Source: Schlesneria paludicola DSM 18645 | GTDB lineage: Bacteria; Planctomycetota; Planctomycetia; Planctomycetales; Planctomycetaceae | NCBI RefSeq assembly: GCF_000255655.1 | Contig: NZ_JH636435.1 | Coordinates: forward strand, 1,119,018 to 1,165,180 | DNA: 46,163 nt | Reading direction: 5' to 3' | Shown here: one piece after another, positions 1-8,336 of the stretch | Layout of the letters: every line of letters begins with the position of its first letter | How positions within the stretch are numbered: position 1 is the stretch's first letter | Made by a program: the position numbers and the translations under genes | The notes under the pieces: generated by a model | The model's database searches: none | What the model saw: the letters and a program-made list of their open reading frames with translations, nothing else | What the model was told of the DNA's origin: nothing

Positions 1-394
1 GGAATCGAGCAATGGCACAACATCGCTCGGTGCACGAGGCTCCATCGACATGGCCTGATCGCAACAGCGGATCGCTTCTGAGCGTATCGCCTTCGCGATC
101 AAAATGCATGCAAATCGTCATCCCAACCCAGCAAGTCTATCACTAGCCAATGAAGCGAATGGCCATCGGTCGTCGTTGTCAGCGCCGAGTGGCTGTGCAA
201 CCAGCAGTCGACTTCGATTCGAAGTGAAGGCAGTCGGCCTGTTCGCGAATCACGTTAGATCGCGGTAGGATTCAATCCGACACTTCGCACCGTTGAGGCT
301 TCACACACAGTTCACTGGCTGGAGACTGGTAACAATCAGGCATGCGCCACTTTCTGCGGTAAATCGCGTCGTCGCACCACTTCGGAGAAATTCA
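1..394. other. Gene-poor left edge
   Basis: I see no convincing complete gene here. On the minus strand an open frame starts with an ATG near position 109 and runs off the left edge without a stop (about 36 codons), so a partial gene leaving the window cannot be excluded, but it has no recognisable motif. No clear FNR-like or CRP-like operator is visible upstream of the hydrogenase operon that starts at 395. Confidence 0.4.
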
Positions 395-904
395 ATGTCG
401 TTATTCAACACGATCAGCGATTGTGATTTCCTCCGAGGCATGCCTCAAGCACTCCTCGAACGCCTTGTACAGATTGCGCAGCCCTGCACGTACGCCCCCG
501 GCACGATTTTGTTTTTAGAAGGCCGGCAACATGCACTTTTTCATGTGATCACGGCAGGTCATGTTCGTCTCGACATGCTCGTTCCGCGAAGAGGCAAGAT
601 TCCCATTCTGACGGTCGGCGCCGGCGACGTTCTGGCCTGGTCAGCATTGATTGGAAACGGCACCATGACTGCCACGGCTGTCGCACTCGAGCCAGTGCAG
701 ACAATTGCATTCGCTGGTGATCAATTGAAACAATTGTGCGAAACTGAGCACGAAATTGGCTACTTTGTCATGCGGCAATTGTCATCCGCTTTGTCACGAC
801 GACTCGTCGCCACGCGCCTGCAACAGCTTGATCTGTTTGCAGAAGACTTCCCGATGTCTGACGTCCCTTCTCCCCTCAGCCGATCGGGTGATCTCCAATG
901 TTGA
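395..904 (+). CDS. Cyclic-nucleotide-binding (Crp-type) sensor protein without HTH, first gene of hydrogenase operon
   Basis: This 169-residue protein is a cyclic-nucleotide-binding beta-roll of the Crp/Fnr family. Visible features are the early helix and strand (FLRGMPQALLERL), the roll with its conserved glycines (YAPGTILFLEGR, ITAGHVRL, LTVGAGDVLAWSAL) and a long C-helix (IGYFVMRQLSSALSRRL). The protein stops about 20 residues after that helix, so the winged-helix DNA-binding domain of a true Crp/Fnr regulator (usually 220-240 residues) is absent. The open frame extends to 293, but the ATG at 395 has a GGAGAA ribosome site five bases upstream and begins at the normal domain edge. The gene lies 52 bases before the hydrogenase Fe-S subunit gene. 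Inference: it is an accessory or allosteric sensor for the hydrogenase rather than a transcription factor. The family call is firm; the role is not. Confidence 0.85.
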   Translation: MSLFNTISDCDFLRGMPQALLERLVQIAQPCTYAPGTILFLEGRQHALFHVITAGHVRLDMLVPRRGKIPILTVGAGDVLAWSALIGNGTMTATAVALEPVQTIAFAGDQLKQLCETEHEIGYFVMRQLSSALSRRLVATRLQQLDLFAEDFPMSDVPSPLSRSGDLQC

Positions 905-956
905 CGCACTTCCTTTCGTCGCAATGTAACCTGGCTCCTTCGAAACACCTGCTCCC

Positions 957-2063
957 ATGACACCTACTCCGCGTTTCGTTGCCAGAAAGGACCTGCAAAG
1001 ACTCATTGTCGAGCTTCAAACGCGCGACTATCACGTCATCGGACCGACAATCGATCAGGACGCGATCGTCTACGATGAAGTCACGTCAGTCGAACAACTA
1101 CCTCAAGGATGGACGGATGAGCAGGCACCAGGACACTATCGACTGAAGCAACGAGACGACGGTGCATGGTTCGGCTATGCCGTTGGTCCGCATTGTTGGA
1201 AGAAATACCTTTTTCCACCGAAGGCGACGTTGCTGAGCGCCGAAAAAACAGAGCAGGGTTGGGCCTTCATCCCGCACGCAGCCGATACGACCAAGTACGC
1301 GTTTCTGGGCGTGCGTGCATGCGAACTGGCCGCAATTCAAATTCAGGATCGAGCCTTTCTTGAGGGGCCATATCAAGACCCGCTGTATCGCGAACGGCGC
1401 GAGCAACTCTTAATCATTGCGGTGAACTGTACTCAGGCTGCCACCACTTGCTTCTGCACGTCGATGAAAACGGGCCCCAACTGCCAAAGCGGCTTCGATC
1501 TGGCTTTGACCGAAATCGAACAAGGGTTCCTGTGCGACGTCGGATCAACTCTTGGTGCCGACATCCTCTCTGCGTGCCCCACATTGCTGGCCACATCAAA
1601 ACAACTTGAAGAGGGGTCGACCGCTCGTCAACAAGCCGTGGATCAAATCACACGCCAGCTTGATACCAGTGACCTACCAGGCTTGCTGCTCTCGAACTTG
1701 GATCATCCACACTGGAAGGAAGTGGGGGATCGATGCCTTTCCTGCACGAACTGTACGATGGTCTGTCCGACCTGCTTCTGCTCGTCGGTGACGGAAGTCC
1801 GTGATTTGAACATGGAGCGCGTCGAGCGAGAGCGAGTTTGGGACTCCTGCTTTAATCCAGACTTCAGTTATCTCGGCGGAACCCCGGTCCGCAATGAGAC
1901 GGCCGCGAGATATCGGCAGTGGTTGACACATAAGCTCGATTCCTGGCACGCTCAATTTGGCACGTCGGGCTGTGTCGGTTGCGGGCGCTGTATCACTTGG
2001 TGCCCGGTCGGAATCGATCTGACCGAAGAAGTTGTCGCGATTCGAAAGACACCTGCACCATGA
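957..2063 (+). CDS. hydB: Group 3b [NiFe]-hydrogenase beta (Fe-S electron transfer) subunit
   Basis: This 368-residue protein matches the sulfhydrogenase beta-subunit architecture. The C-terminal third carries two 4Fe-4S motifs: C260-x2-C263-x2-C266-x3-C270 ([12 protein letters not shown]) and C339-x2-C342-x2-C345-x3-C349 ([12 protein letters not shown]). An additional cysteine cluster sits mid-protein (C158, C165, C167, C176), and the family-typical GVRACEL segment lies near 118-124. In this family the subunit passes electrons between the small subunit and the flavoprotein subunit, in the cytoplasm. The ATG at 957 fits the family start. The stop codon overlaps the start of the next gene in ATGA (2060-2063), so the two are translationally coupled. 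It is the first structural subunit of the operon. Confidence 0.93.
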   Translation: MTPTPRFVARKDLQRLIVELQTRDYHVIGPTIDQDAIVYDEVTSVEQLPQGWTDEQAPGHYRLKQRDDGAWFGYAVGPHCWKKYLFPPKATLLSAEKTEQGWAFIPHAADTTKYAFLGVRACELAAIQIQDRAFLEGPYQDPLYRERREQLLIIAVNCTQAATTCFCTSMKTGPNCQSGFDLALTEIEQGFLCDVGSTLGADILSACPTLLATSKQLEEGSTARQQAVDQITRQLDTSDLPGLLLSNLDHPHWKEVGDRCLSCTNCTMVCPTCFCSSVTEVRDLNMERVERERVWDSCFNPDFSYLGGTPVRNETAARYRQWLTHKLDSWHAQFGTSGCVGCGRCITWCPVGIDLTEEVVAIRKTPAP

Positions 2064-2917
2064 CGACTTGCTCATTCACGCTCCGCAGCAACCCATGGCT
2101 CACAGATTCGGTTCAGATTGTCGATATCGTCAATGAAACCAACGGCATCGCAACGTACCGCCTCATGATCCAAGGGACGCCAGCCCCATCGGCATATCAA
2201 TTCACTCCAGGCCAGTTCAACATGCTGTACCTGCCCGGGGTGGGTGAATCGGCCATTTCAATGAGCGGCGATCCGGATCAATCGGACGGATGGATCCATA
2301 CGGTGCGAGTCGCCGGAAACGTAACTCGGATGCTCGCCAAACTGGCTGTCGGCGACACGTTAGGAGTTCGCGGTCCATTCGGAACAGGTTGGCCACTCGA
2401 CCAACTCGTCGGCAATGACATCATCGTCGTCGCGGGGGGCCTTGGACTGGCACCGCTAAGGCCTTTGATTTATTACCTGATCAGTCATCGCAACTTGTTC
2501 CAAAAGATCTGGCTCATTTGCGGTGCGCGCGATTCTGCAGGTCTCCTCTATCGACAGGAGTTGCCGCTCTGGCGTCAAAAAAGAATCGACGTCCAATTGA
2601 CCGTTGATCGAGCAACTCCAGACTGGTCCGGCCAAATCGGCGTTGTAACGCAGTTGATCGATCGCCTGCATCTTGATCTTCCCCAGAAGACACACTTAGT
2701 CGCATGTGGCCCAGAGGTCATGATGAAGTACGCTGCCGCAAGCGGACTTCGACTTGGATTAGACGCAAGCCGAATCTGGGTCTCACTCGAAAGGAACATG
2801 CAGTGCGCCACCGGACTGTGCGGACATTGTCAGCTCGGTCCAGAATTCATCTGCAAAGATGGCCCCGTGCTGCGTTACGATCGGATTCACCCCTATCTGT
2901 TCGTGGAGCAATTGTGA
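2060..2917 (+). CDS. hydG: Group 3b [NiFe]-hydrogenase gamma subunit (FAD/NAD(P)-binding reductase)
   Basis: This 285-residue ferredoxin-NADP reductase-fold protein is the diaphorase subunit that exchanges electrons with NAD(P)H. Visible elements are the flavin-binding segment ([19 protein letters not shown]), the pyridine-nucleotide loop ([14 protein letters not shown]) and a C-terminal 2Fe-2S site ([20 protein letters not shown]-x4-C-x2-C-x7-C). The open frame extends back to 1979, but the ATG at 2060 overlaps the hydB stop in ATGA and starts at the correct domain boundary. The TGA stop (2915-2917) overlaps the small-subunit ATG by one base. Whether NAD or NADP is preferred cannot be told from sequence alone. 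Confidence 0.92.
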   Translation: MTTCSFTLRSNPWLTDSVQIVDIVNETNGIATYRLMIQGTPAPSAYQFTPGQFNMLYLPGVGESAISMSGDPDQSDGWIHTVRVAGNVTRMLAKLAVGDTLGVRGPFGTGWPLDQLVGNDIIVVAGGLGLAPLRPLIYYLISHRNLFQKIWLICGARDSAGLLYRQELPLWRQKRIDVQLTVDRATPDWSGQIGVVTQLIDRLHLDLPQKTHLVACGPEVMMKYAAASGLRLGLDASRIWVSLERNMQCATGLCGHCQLGPEFICKDGPVLRYDRIHPYLFVEQL

Positions 2918-3699
2918 TGGTACGTAGACCACGACTGGCCGTGTTCAAGTTTGCTTCTTGCGATGGCTGCCAACTTTCGCTGTTGGATGCGGAAGACGAA
3001 TTACTCGAACTTTGTGATCGAGTCGACATTGCTCATTTCGCAGAGGCGAGCAGTGACCTGCAATCTGGTCCGTACGATGTGGCCCTTGTCGAGGGGTCAA
3101 TTACAACCGACGAGGACGCTGCTCGAATTCTTCGTGTCCGACGCGATTCACATTTTCTAATCACGATTGGCGCTTGCGCAACTGCGGGTGGGATTCAAGC
3201 ACTACGAGCGTGGGGAGACCTCGACGAATGGGTGGCGTCAGTCTATCCGAGACCAGAATTCATTCAGACACTCGCAACCTCAACCGCAATCGCAGAACAT
3301 GTTCACGTCGATTTCGAACTTCACGGTTGTCCGATCAACCATCATCAGTTGATCGACGTCCTGATCGCAGTCACCGAAGGTCGACGGCCAAACGTGCCAA
3401 GCCACAGTGTTTGCCTGGACTGCAAGCGTCGTGGAAATGTGTGCCACGTGGTCACACGGAGCATCGCGTGCCTGGGACCGATCACCAACTCAGGATGCGG
3501 CGCGATCTGCCCGACCTACAATCGTGGATGCTATGGTTGCTACGGTCCCAGCCAACCAGCCAACACATCATCGCTACTCAAGCGATTTCAAGAGTTTGGA
3601 CAACGCGCAGATCAACTCGTGCCATTGCTCAGGTCATTCAATGCGGCCGCTCCTGCTTTCCGGCACGCATCAGACCAGCTAGCGATTCTGAAAGACTGA
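2917..3699 (+). CDS. hydD: Group 3b [NiFe]-hydrogenase small (delta) subunit
   Basis: This 260-residue protein belongs to the NADH-ubiquinone oxidoreductase 20 kDa / hydrogenase small-subunit family and holds the Fe-S relay next to the catalytic subunit. The proximal-cluster ligands are visible as FASCDGCQLSLLD, IGACATAGG and LHGCPINHHQL. The C-terminal part carries further cysteines (VCLDCKRRGNVC, ACLGPITNSGCGAICP, RGCYGCYGP) for medial and distal clusters. There is no Tat signal, as expected for a cytoplasmic group 3 enzyme. The open frame continues upstream to 2704 inside the gamma gene; the ATG at 2917, one base overlapping the previous stop, matches the family start. An alternative GTG lies directly before it at 2914. 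Confidence 0.92.
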   Translation: MVRRPRLAVFKFASCDGCQLSLLDAEDELLELCDRVDIAHFAEASSDLQSGPYDVALVEGSITTDEDAARILRVRRDSHFLITIGACATAGGIQALRAWGDLDEWVASVYPRPEFIQTLATSTAIAEHVHVDFELHGCPINHHQLIDVLIAVTEGRRPNVPSHSVCLDCKRRGNVCHVVTRSIACLGPITNSGCGAICPTYNRGCYGCYGPSQPANTSSLLKRFQEFGQRADQLVPLLRSFNAAAPAFRHASDQLAILKD

Positions 3700-3733
3700 A
3701 CGTCCAATTTGACCACGTGAGGAATCTTGATCC

Positions 3734-5038
3734 GTGAACCAACCCGACGTCATCCGAGTTCCAATTCTGACCCGCGTCGAAGGCGAAGGCGGGGTGACGA
3801 TTCGTCTGCGCGATGGAAAGATCGAGAACGTACACCTGAATATTTTTGAACCCCCTCGCCTCTTTGAAGCGCTGCTGCGTGGGCGACCACTCGAAGACAC
3901 TCCAGACATCACTGCACGTATCTGCGGTATCTGTCCGGTGGCGTATCAAATGAGTTCCATCCACGCGCTCGAATCAGCACTCGAGATCCAGATCACCCCC
4001 GAGATCCGTACGCTACGCCGACTGATGTACTGCGGTGAGTGGATCGAGAGTCATGCCCTGCATGTCCATTTTCTACATGCCCCCGACTTCTTTGGTGCGG
4101 CGAGCGGAATGGCGCTGGCGCCGCGCTTTCCGAACGAAATCAAGCGTGGACTTGAGCTGAAGAAATTCGGCAATCGACTGCTCGAGACTATCGGAGGACG
4201 TGCGATTCACCCCGTCAACGCCATGGTCGGCGGGTTCTATCGATTGCCAAAGCGCGACGAGCTCACTTCGCTGATTCGCCATTTTGAATGGGGCGTCAAC
4301 GCCGCGGTTGAGACGACTCGTTGGGTCGCCAGTTTTCCATTCCCTGATTTTGACGGTTCTTACGAGTTTGTCTCACTCAGTCATCCTGATGAATATCCGA
4401 TGAACGAGGGAGACATCGTATCCAGTTCCGGCCTTCACATTCACGTCTCTGAATTCCATCGGCACTTCATTGAAGAACAAGTCGCTCATTCCACGGCCCT
4501 GCACGCCGAACGTCGTCCCCAGCGCTCGCCCTATTTTCTGGGGCCACTCGCACGCGTGAATCTCAATCGAGATCGACTCTCTGTCACCGCAACAACACTC
4601 GCAGATGAACTTCGCTTCCCCTTCGATTGCCGCAATCCCTTCATGAGCATCATCGCGCGAGGGCTGGAACTTGTGCACGCCTTTGAGGAAGCCTTGGCCA
4701 TTCTGCGAAGTTATGATCCTTCAGGAATCAATTCCGTTGCCTACAAGTCCAAAGTGGGAAGCGGATGTGCCGCGACCGAGGCACCACGAGGTTTGTTATT
4801 TCATGAGTATCACGTCGACTCCTCAGGAAAACTTGTATCGGGCCGGATCGTTCCTCCGACGTCACAGAATCAGAAGCAAATTGAGCAGGACTTGACTGTC
4901 TATCTGACAATGCGTTTGCAATCCGGTGCATCTCGTGACGAACTATCGCTCGACTGCGAGCGATTGGTACGCACCTATGATCCCTGTATCAGCTGCTCGA
5001 CGCACTGTCTTAAAGTGCGATGGGAGAACGCCTCATGA
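3734..5038 (+). CDS. hydA: Group 3b [NiFe]-hydrogenase large (alpha, catalytic) subunit
   Basis: This 434-residue protein is the nickel-iron catalytic subunit. The N-terminal metal motif is RICGICP near residues 57-63 and the C-terminal motif is DPCISCSTH, giving the four cysteine ligands of the Ni-Fe site. The lengths and the DPCxxC...H form agree with group 3 bidirectional enzymes. After the motif histidine a ten-residue tail (CLKVRWENAS) remains; by family knowledge the maturation endoprotease removes such a tail after metal insertion, and a protease gene overlaps the end of this one. A cysteine directly after the cleavage histidine is a small oddity. The start is GTG at 3734, with a GAGGAA ribosome site about ten bases before it. 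It reversibly oxidises H2, probably coupled to NAD(P). Confidence 0.94.
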   Translation: MNQPDVIRVPILTRVEGEGGVTIRLRDGKIENVHLNIFEPPRLFEALLRGRPLEDTPDITARICGICPVAYQMSSIHALESALEIQITPEIRTLRRLMYCGEWIESHALHVHFLHAPDFFGAASGMALAPRFPNEIKRGLELKKFGNRLLETIGGRAIHPVNAMVGGFYRLPKRDELTSLIRHFEWGVNAAVETTRWVASFPFPDFDGSYEFVSLSHPDEYPMNEGDIVSSSGLHIHVSEFHRHFIEEQVAHSTALHAERRPQRSPYFLGPLARVNLNRDRLSVTATTLADELRFPFDCRNPFMSIIARGLELVHAFEEALAILRSYDPSGINSVAYKSKVGSGCAATEAPRGLLFHEYHVDSSGKLVSGRIVPPTSQNQKQIEQDLTVYLTMRLQSGASRDELSLDCERLVRTYDPCISCSTHCLKVRWENAS

Positions 5039-5481
5039 CCCGCCCACTCGTCGTCGGACTGGGAGGCCGGCACGGAGACGATGAAGCAGGCTGGTTGGTC
5101 ATCCAACGCCTTCAAGAACTTGGCTATGCGCACGATCGCCTATTTCGCGCCAGGCATCCGGCAGAAGTCCTCGACGTCATTGATGCGAACACGGAACTCA
5201 TTATTTGCGATGCCTGTCGAGGTGCAGGGGCACCCGGAATGTTTCTTCAGCTCCACTGGCCTACGGATCAGCTCGTGTATGCACGGCCGAACAGTTCGCA
5301 TGAATTCTCTCTTTCGGACACACTCGAGCTTGGAGCTCAGCTTGACTCCGGACCTCGGATGGTGGAAATCTGGGCAATCGAAGGAGAAGTTTGGTGCGCC
5401 GGCGCAGAAGTGTCCCCTGTCGTCCGCGCGGCTGCCACCCAGGTCGCCGAGTTAATTTGGGATGCTCGTTGCGACTCATGA
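5035..5481 (+). CDS. Hydrogenase maturation endoprotease (HyaD/HycI family)
   Basis: This 148-residue protein has the nickel-sensing protease fold. The N-terminal glycine-rich strand is followed by acidic metal-binding residues (GLGGRHGDDEAGWLV), then a second acidic site (IICDACRGAGAPG) and the conserved histidine region (SSHEFSLSDTLEL). In the family these acidic and histidine residues read nickel occupancy of the large subunit before its C-terminus is cut. The ATG at 5035 overlaps the large-subunit stop in ATGA and has GGGAG upstream; an in-frame ATG at 5020 is less likely. It is the last gene of the operon. No hypA-hypF genes are in the window, so the rest of the maturation machinery must be elsewhere. 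Confidence 0.88.
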   Translation: MTRPLVVGLGGRHGDDEAGWLVIQRLQELGYAHDRLFRARHPAEVLDVIDANTELIICDACRGAGAPGMFLQLHWPTDQLVYARPNSSHEFSLSDTLELGAQLDSGPRMVEIWAIEGEVWCAGAEVSPVVRAAATQVAELIWDARCDS

Positions 5482-5775
5482 ATGGCTGGACGTCCGTCGT
5501 CAGCAAGTCGACTGAAAGTGCAATTTCAGCAATGAAACCTCAACAAACGGCAACATCAAATTTGATTTCGAAATGTTTTCACTTCGACTCTGACAGATGA
5601 CGCAGCGGGCCATCGAGACGAAGTCATCGACACTTCTGGGAGGTATCGATTGCGCGAAACAACCGCATTCTTTCGCAAGGCTCAATGATCGGAAACTTTC
5701 TCTAAAATCTTTGTTGGGAGCCAGAGTCTCCGGAAAAAGATCGACGCCGTAACTCAGACACGGTACGCTTTCCAA

Positions 5776-6090
5776 ATGAAAACTACGCCCCACTTGATAT
5801 CTGCCATCAAAAGTGGTGATCTTTTCGCCATGAGCGATCTACATGCACTTGATCATCCCGAGATCGTGCTGCTGATCAAGGATCAGGCATTCTGCCGCCT
5901 CGGATGCTCAAAATCGGGGTCTCCGACGTCCAAAGTCGTCGACGACACGGTCGTGAGGCTTTCGCCAAGCCCCGGAATCCGCAATGGATTCCAAATTACC
6001 TGCTCAACCGTGGAAGAGGCCGAGACGATCGCCGATGCCCTACAGGGACTCATCGACGACGTGTATCCGGGAATGTTTGCAAAAAAATAA
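5776..6090 (+). CDS. Small hypothetical protein
   Basis: I do not recognise this 104-residue protein. Codon use looks like that of its neighbours, and the C-terminal half (GFQITCSTVEEAETIADAL, then a short helix ending in PGMFAKK) reads as a folded alpha/beta domain. There are two pairs of cysteines but no recognised motif, no signal peptide and no membrane helix. No strong ribosome site is visible before the ATG. It follows the hydrogenase operon on the same strand after 294 bases, so it is probably a separate unit. It is real rather than a shadow frame with moderate probability only. Confidence 0.55.
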   Translation: MKTTPHLISAIKSGDLFAMSDLHALDHPEIVLLIKDQAFCRLGCSKSGSPTSKVVDDTVVRLSPSPGIRNGFQITCSTVEEAETIADALQGLIDDVYPGMFAKK

Positions 6091-6357
6091 CAGCCTCGCC
6101 GAACGCGAGACGTCAATGAAAACGCGCTGGTTGATCAAACGCTTAGTAGCTTCGCGCACCTTGACGCGGATTCTCTTGGCAAGACGATGCCCTCGAACAA
6201 CCAGCTGAATAGATTGGGAAAAGCCCCCTGATATTCTTAGTGGCGTCGCATTTGCGAATCCGCGTGAAGCCAGTTCCCATGAATGCATGGCTGCGAGCAG
6301 GAAACGCGCCGTGTATGCGATGATCTTCAGACGGGGAATGTTGGCAACGCAGTTCGA

Positions 6358-7530
6358 TTATCTCTGAAAAATCGGCAGCAACTGGTACGCTGGCGTGAGC
6401 GCGAGAATAGCAAGTGACGTTGTGTATGGGCGTCCAAAATAGTCGCCATTGTGGTCGTTTTCCGGGTCCCATGATCCGTCGGGCGACTGATGGGAAACCA
6501 GCGTTTCTGCGAGGGACGGGAAGAACTGGCTCCAGTATTCGCCGCCGAGTTGAAACATCCCCTGGCTGCAATAGTAAGCGCCATAGTGGTATGGTCCCGC
6601 GCCGCGATTGTATTGCCGAAATGACTGTCGAAGTACCCAATCTCCCGCGCTTTGCGCCGCTTCAGATTGATGCTCCCCACCCAGCGCAAGTGACACGATC
6701 GCCCCCCCTGCGACACCGCGAGTCGCCAAATTCGCCCCGCCTGGCAAGTCATACGTGAACGTCGATTGTCGTGAGTCAAATCCGCGGCGAATGTAATCCA
6801 ACGCATCATCGATATACACTTTTGAGACATTGAATTCCGCATTTCGAGCTGACCGATAGAACATCAATTGCCACGAGCTAACAGAGATGTCCGCATCCCA
6901 GTTCTGACGTGGCCGCAGATATCGCCATCCCCCTTGTTCGCGGGGATTGCGTCTGGGTTTGACCTGCTGCTCACGCGTGAATTTGAGTGCGCGACGGATC
7001 GTCTCTGCGATCAGTTGTTGGCGTTCGCCCGGAACCATTCCGTAGACTTCGGTCAGCATCAGTCCTGCAATGGCATGGTTGTAGTTTCCCGCGTGCGACG
7101 CCCCATCGTGAACATGCTCCGCCTCGGGCTCCGCGGCGGAAAGAAGGCCATCCTCACGCTGACACGATTGTACGAATTCGACGGCCTTAAAGAGTAGGTC
7201 TCCGTGCGGTCCTTCTCCGGGGATATGCCCACGAGACAGAAACGCGAGAACGGCCAACGCCGTAATCCCAGGCTGCCCCGTCCCTGGCGCCTTGATCGAA
7301 CCATCTCCTCCTTGCTGTGATGCCAAGTACACCAATCCCCGATCGACAGCCCTGTCAACTCGTTTCCATTGCGTGGCGTCGAGCACATCGATCGGACTCG
7401 GCTCGAAAGTGGCGATCTTATGCAGAACCGGATCGGCCGCATGAATTGGCTGAGGCAGTCGCCAAAACGGAAAAGTCAGAGCGCACCAAACCTCAAACGC
7501 CCCGATGGTGACGCGTGAAACGTCGTGCAT
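6358..7530 (-). CDS. Squalene-hopene-cyclase/prenyltransferase-fold repeat protein, exported
   Basis: This 390-residue protein has a hydrophobic N-terminus (about residues 8-30, ending near PIHAAD) that looks like a signal peptide, followed by an alpha-alpha barrel of terpene cyclase / prenyltransferase beta-subunit type. QW-like repeats are visible as SQQGGDGSIKAPG, GGWRYLRP and SHQSPDGSWDPENDHNG, together with repeated TALAVLAFL/TTSLAILAL helices. The catalytic DxDD acid motif of true squalene-hopene cyclases is not seen, and it is much shorter than those enzymes (about 630 residues). Proteins of this type are common and uncharacterised in planctomycetes. A GAGGAG ribosome site lies six bases before the ATG at 7530. 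Function is unknown; a structural or binding role is as likely as catalysis. Confidence 0.8.
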   Translation of the reverse strand: MHDVSRVTIGAFEVWCALTFPFWRLPQPIHAADPVLHKIATFEPSPIDVLDATQWKRVDRAVDRGLVYLASQQGGDGSIKAPGTGQPGITALAVLAFLSRGHIPGEGPHGDLLFKAVEFVQSCQREDGLLSAAEPEAEHVHDGASHAGNYNHAIAGLMLTEVYGMVPGERQQLIAETIRRALKFTREQQVKPRRNPREQGGWRYLRPRQNWDADISVSSWQLMFYRSARNAEFNVSKVYIDDALDYIRRGFDSRQSTFTYDLPGGANLATRGVAGGAIVSLALGGEHQSEAAQSAGDWVLRQSFRQYNRGAGPYHYGAYYCSQGMFQLGGEYWSQFFPSLAETLVSHQSPDGSWDPENDHNGDYFGRPYTTSLAILALTPAYQLLPIFQR

Positions 7531-7922
7531 TCAAAACTCCTCGGCCGAGCTCAATTGACTTCATCATCGTCGGGCATGAATCAAGCCGTCCACGTTGGGG
7601 GCTTTAACGAGAAAGCTGGAAGACGTATGCGTCAGGCTAAGACGAGATGTCATCGAAATCAACTGTTTGTCCGAAACGCTCGGCTATTTAAGCAGTCGAA
7701 CAATCGGTTAACAAAAATTTGGTCGAAGCTCTCGTGAACACGCCTGCCCGTTGGGGTCTGTCCTGAACACGAGGAGCTCGCGAATCGCGGAGCTAGTGGT
7801 GATGAACGTATCCGTTCGCTAATCTGACGGCTGTGGTGGACCACCACTCGCACTTTGCTGTTCACAATTCGTCCTCGAATGGTGTGCGATCGTCCAAAAA
7901 TATTCTCAGCGAGAGACTCCAG
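7531..7922. other. Intergenic stretch between divergent genes
   Basis: This is 392 bases between the starts of the divergent cyclase-fold gene and the ABM-domain gene, and it should hold both promoters. I see no convincing gene, repeat or operator in it. Confidence 0.5.
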
Positions 7923-8207
7923 ATGATTACAGTCGGAATGAATTATCACGTGCTGCCCGGGAAACAATCCGATTTTGAAGAGAAGTTCGCGGCCGTCATC
8001 GGCGCACTGCGGGCCGCCGCCGGTCATACCAGTTCCACCCTGTGGAAAGACGTGAGCGACGATGTGTCATACCTCATTACCAGCGAGTGGTCAGATGAGG
8101 CCGCGTTCAAATCGTTCATCAGCAGTGACGCTTTTCGCGCCGTAACAACGTGGGGCAAGGAACAGATTCTATCGGGACGGCCGCAGCATAAGATCTACAA
8201 GCACTAA
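7923..8207 (+). CDS. Antibiotic biosynthesis monooxygenase (ABM) domain protein
   Basis: This 94-residue protein is a single ABM/ferredoxin-like dimeric alpha-beta barrel. The first strand and helix (MITVGMNYHVLPGKQSDFEE), the middle TSSTLWKDVSDDVSYLITSEW and the helix SDEAAFKSFISSDAFRAV follow the family pattern. Members range from quinol monooxygenases to haem-degrading or purely binding proteins, so substrate and activity cannot be assigned. The open frame extends upstream to 7833, but the ATG at 7923 with GAGAG just upstream matches the family start. It stands alone, convergent with the TPR membrane protein gene downstream. Confidence 0.82.
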   Translation: MITVGMNYHVLPGKQSDFEEKFAAVIGALRAAAGHTSSTLWKDVSDDVSYLITSEWSDEAAFKSFISSDAFRAVTTWGKEQILSGRPQHKIYKH

Positions 8208-8268
8208 GCCAGCAACTTGTAGAAGATCACGACGCTGTCGACTTCCGGAAGACCACAACTCCAAGCCG

Positions 8269-8289
8269 CGCCGGACCTGATCTCCGGCG
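8269..8289. terminator. Possible hairpin between convergent genes
   Basis: A perfect 7-base stem (CGCCGGA / TCCGGCG) encloses a 7-base loop in the 129-base gap between two convergent genes. There is no clear T-run on either side, so it would be a weak or factor-assisted terminator at best. Confidence 0.35.
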
Positions 8290-8336
8290 TGCCACCTTTG
8301 CAATCGAGTCAATTCTCTCGATGGGTGAACCGCCGG

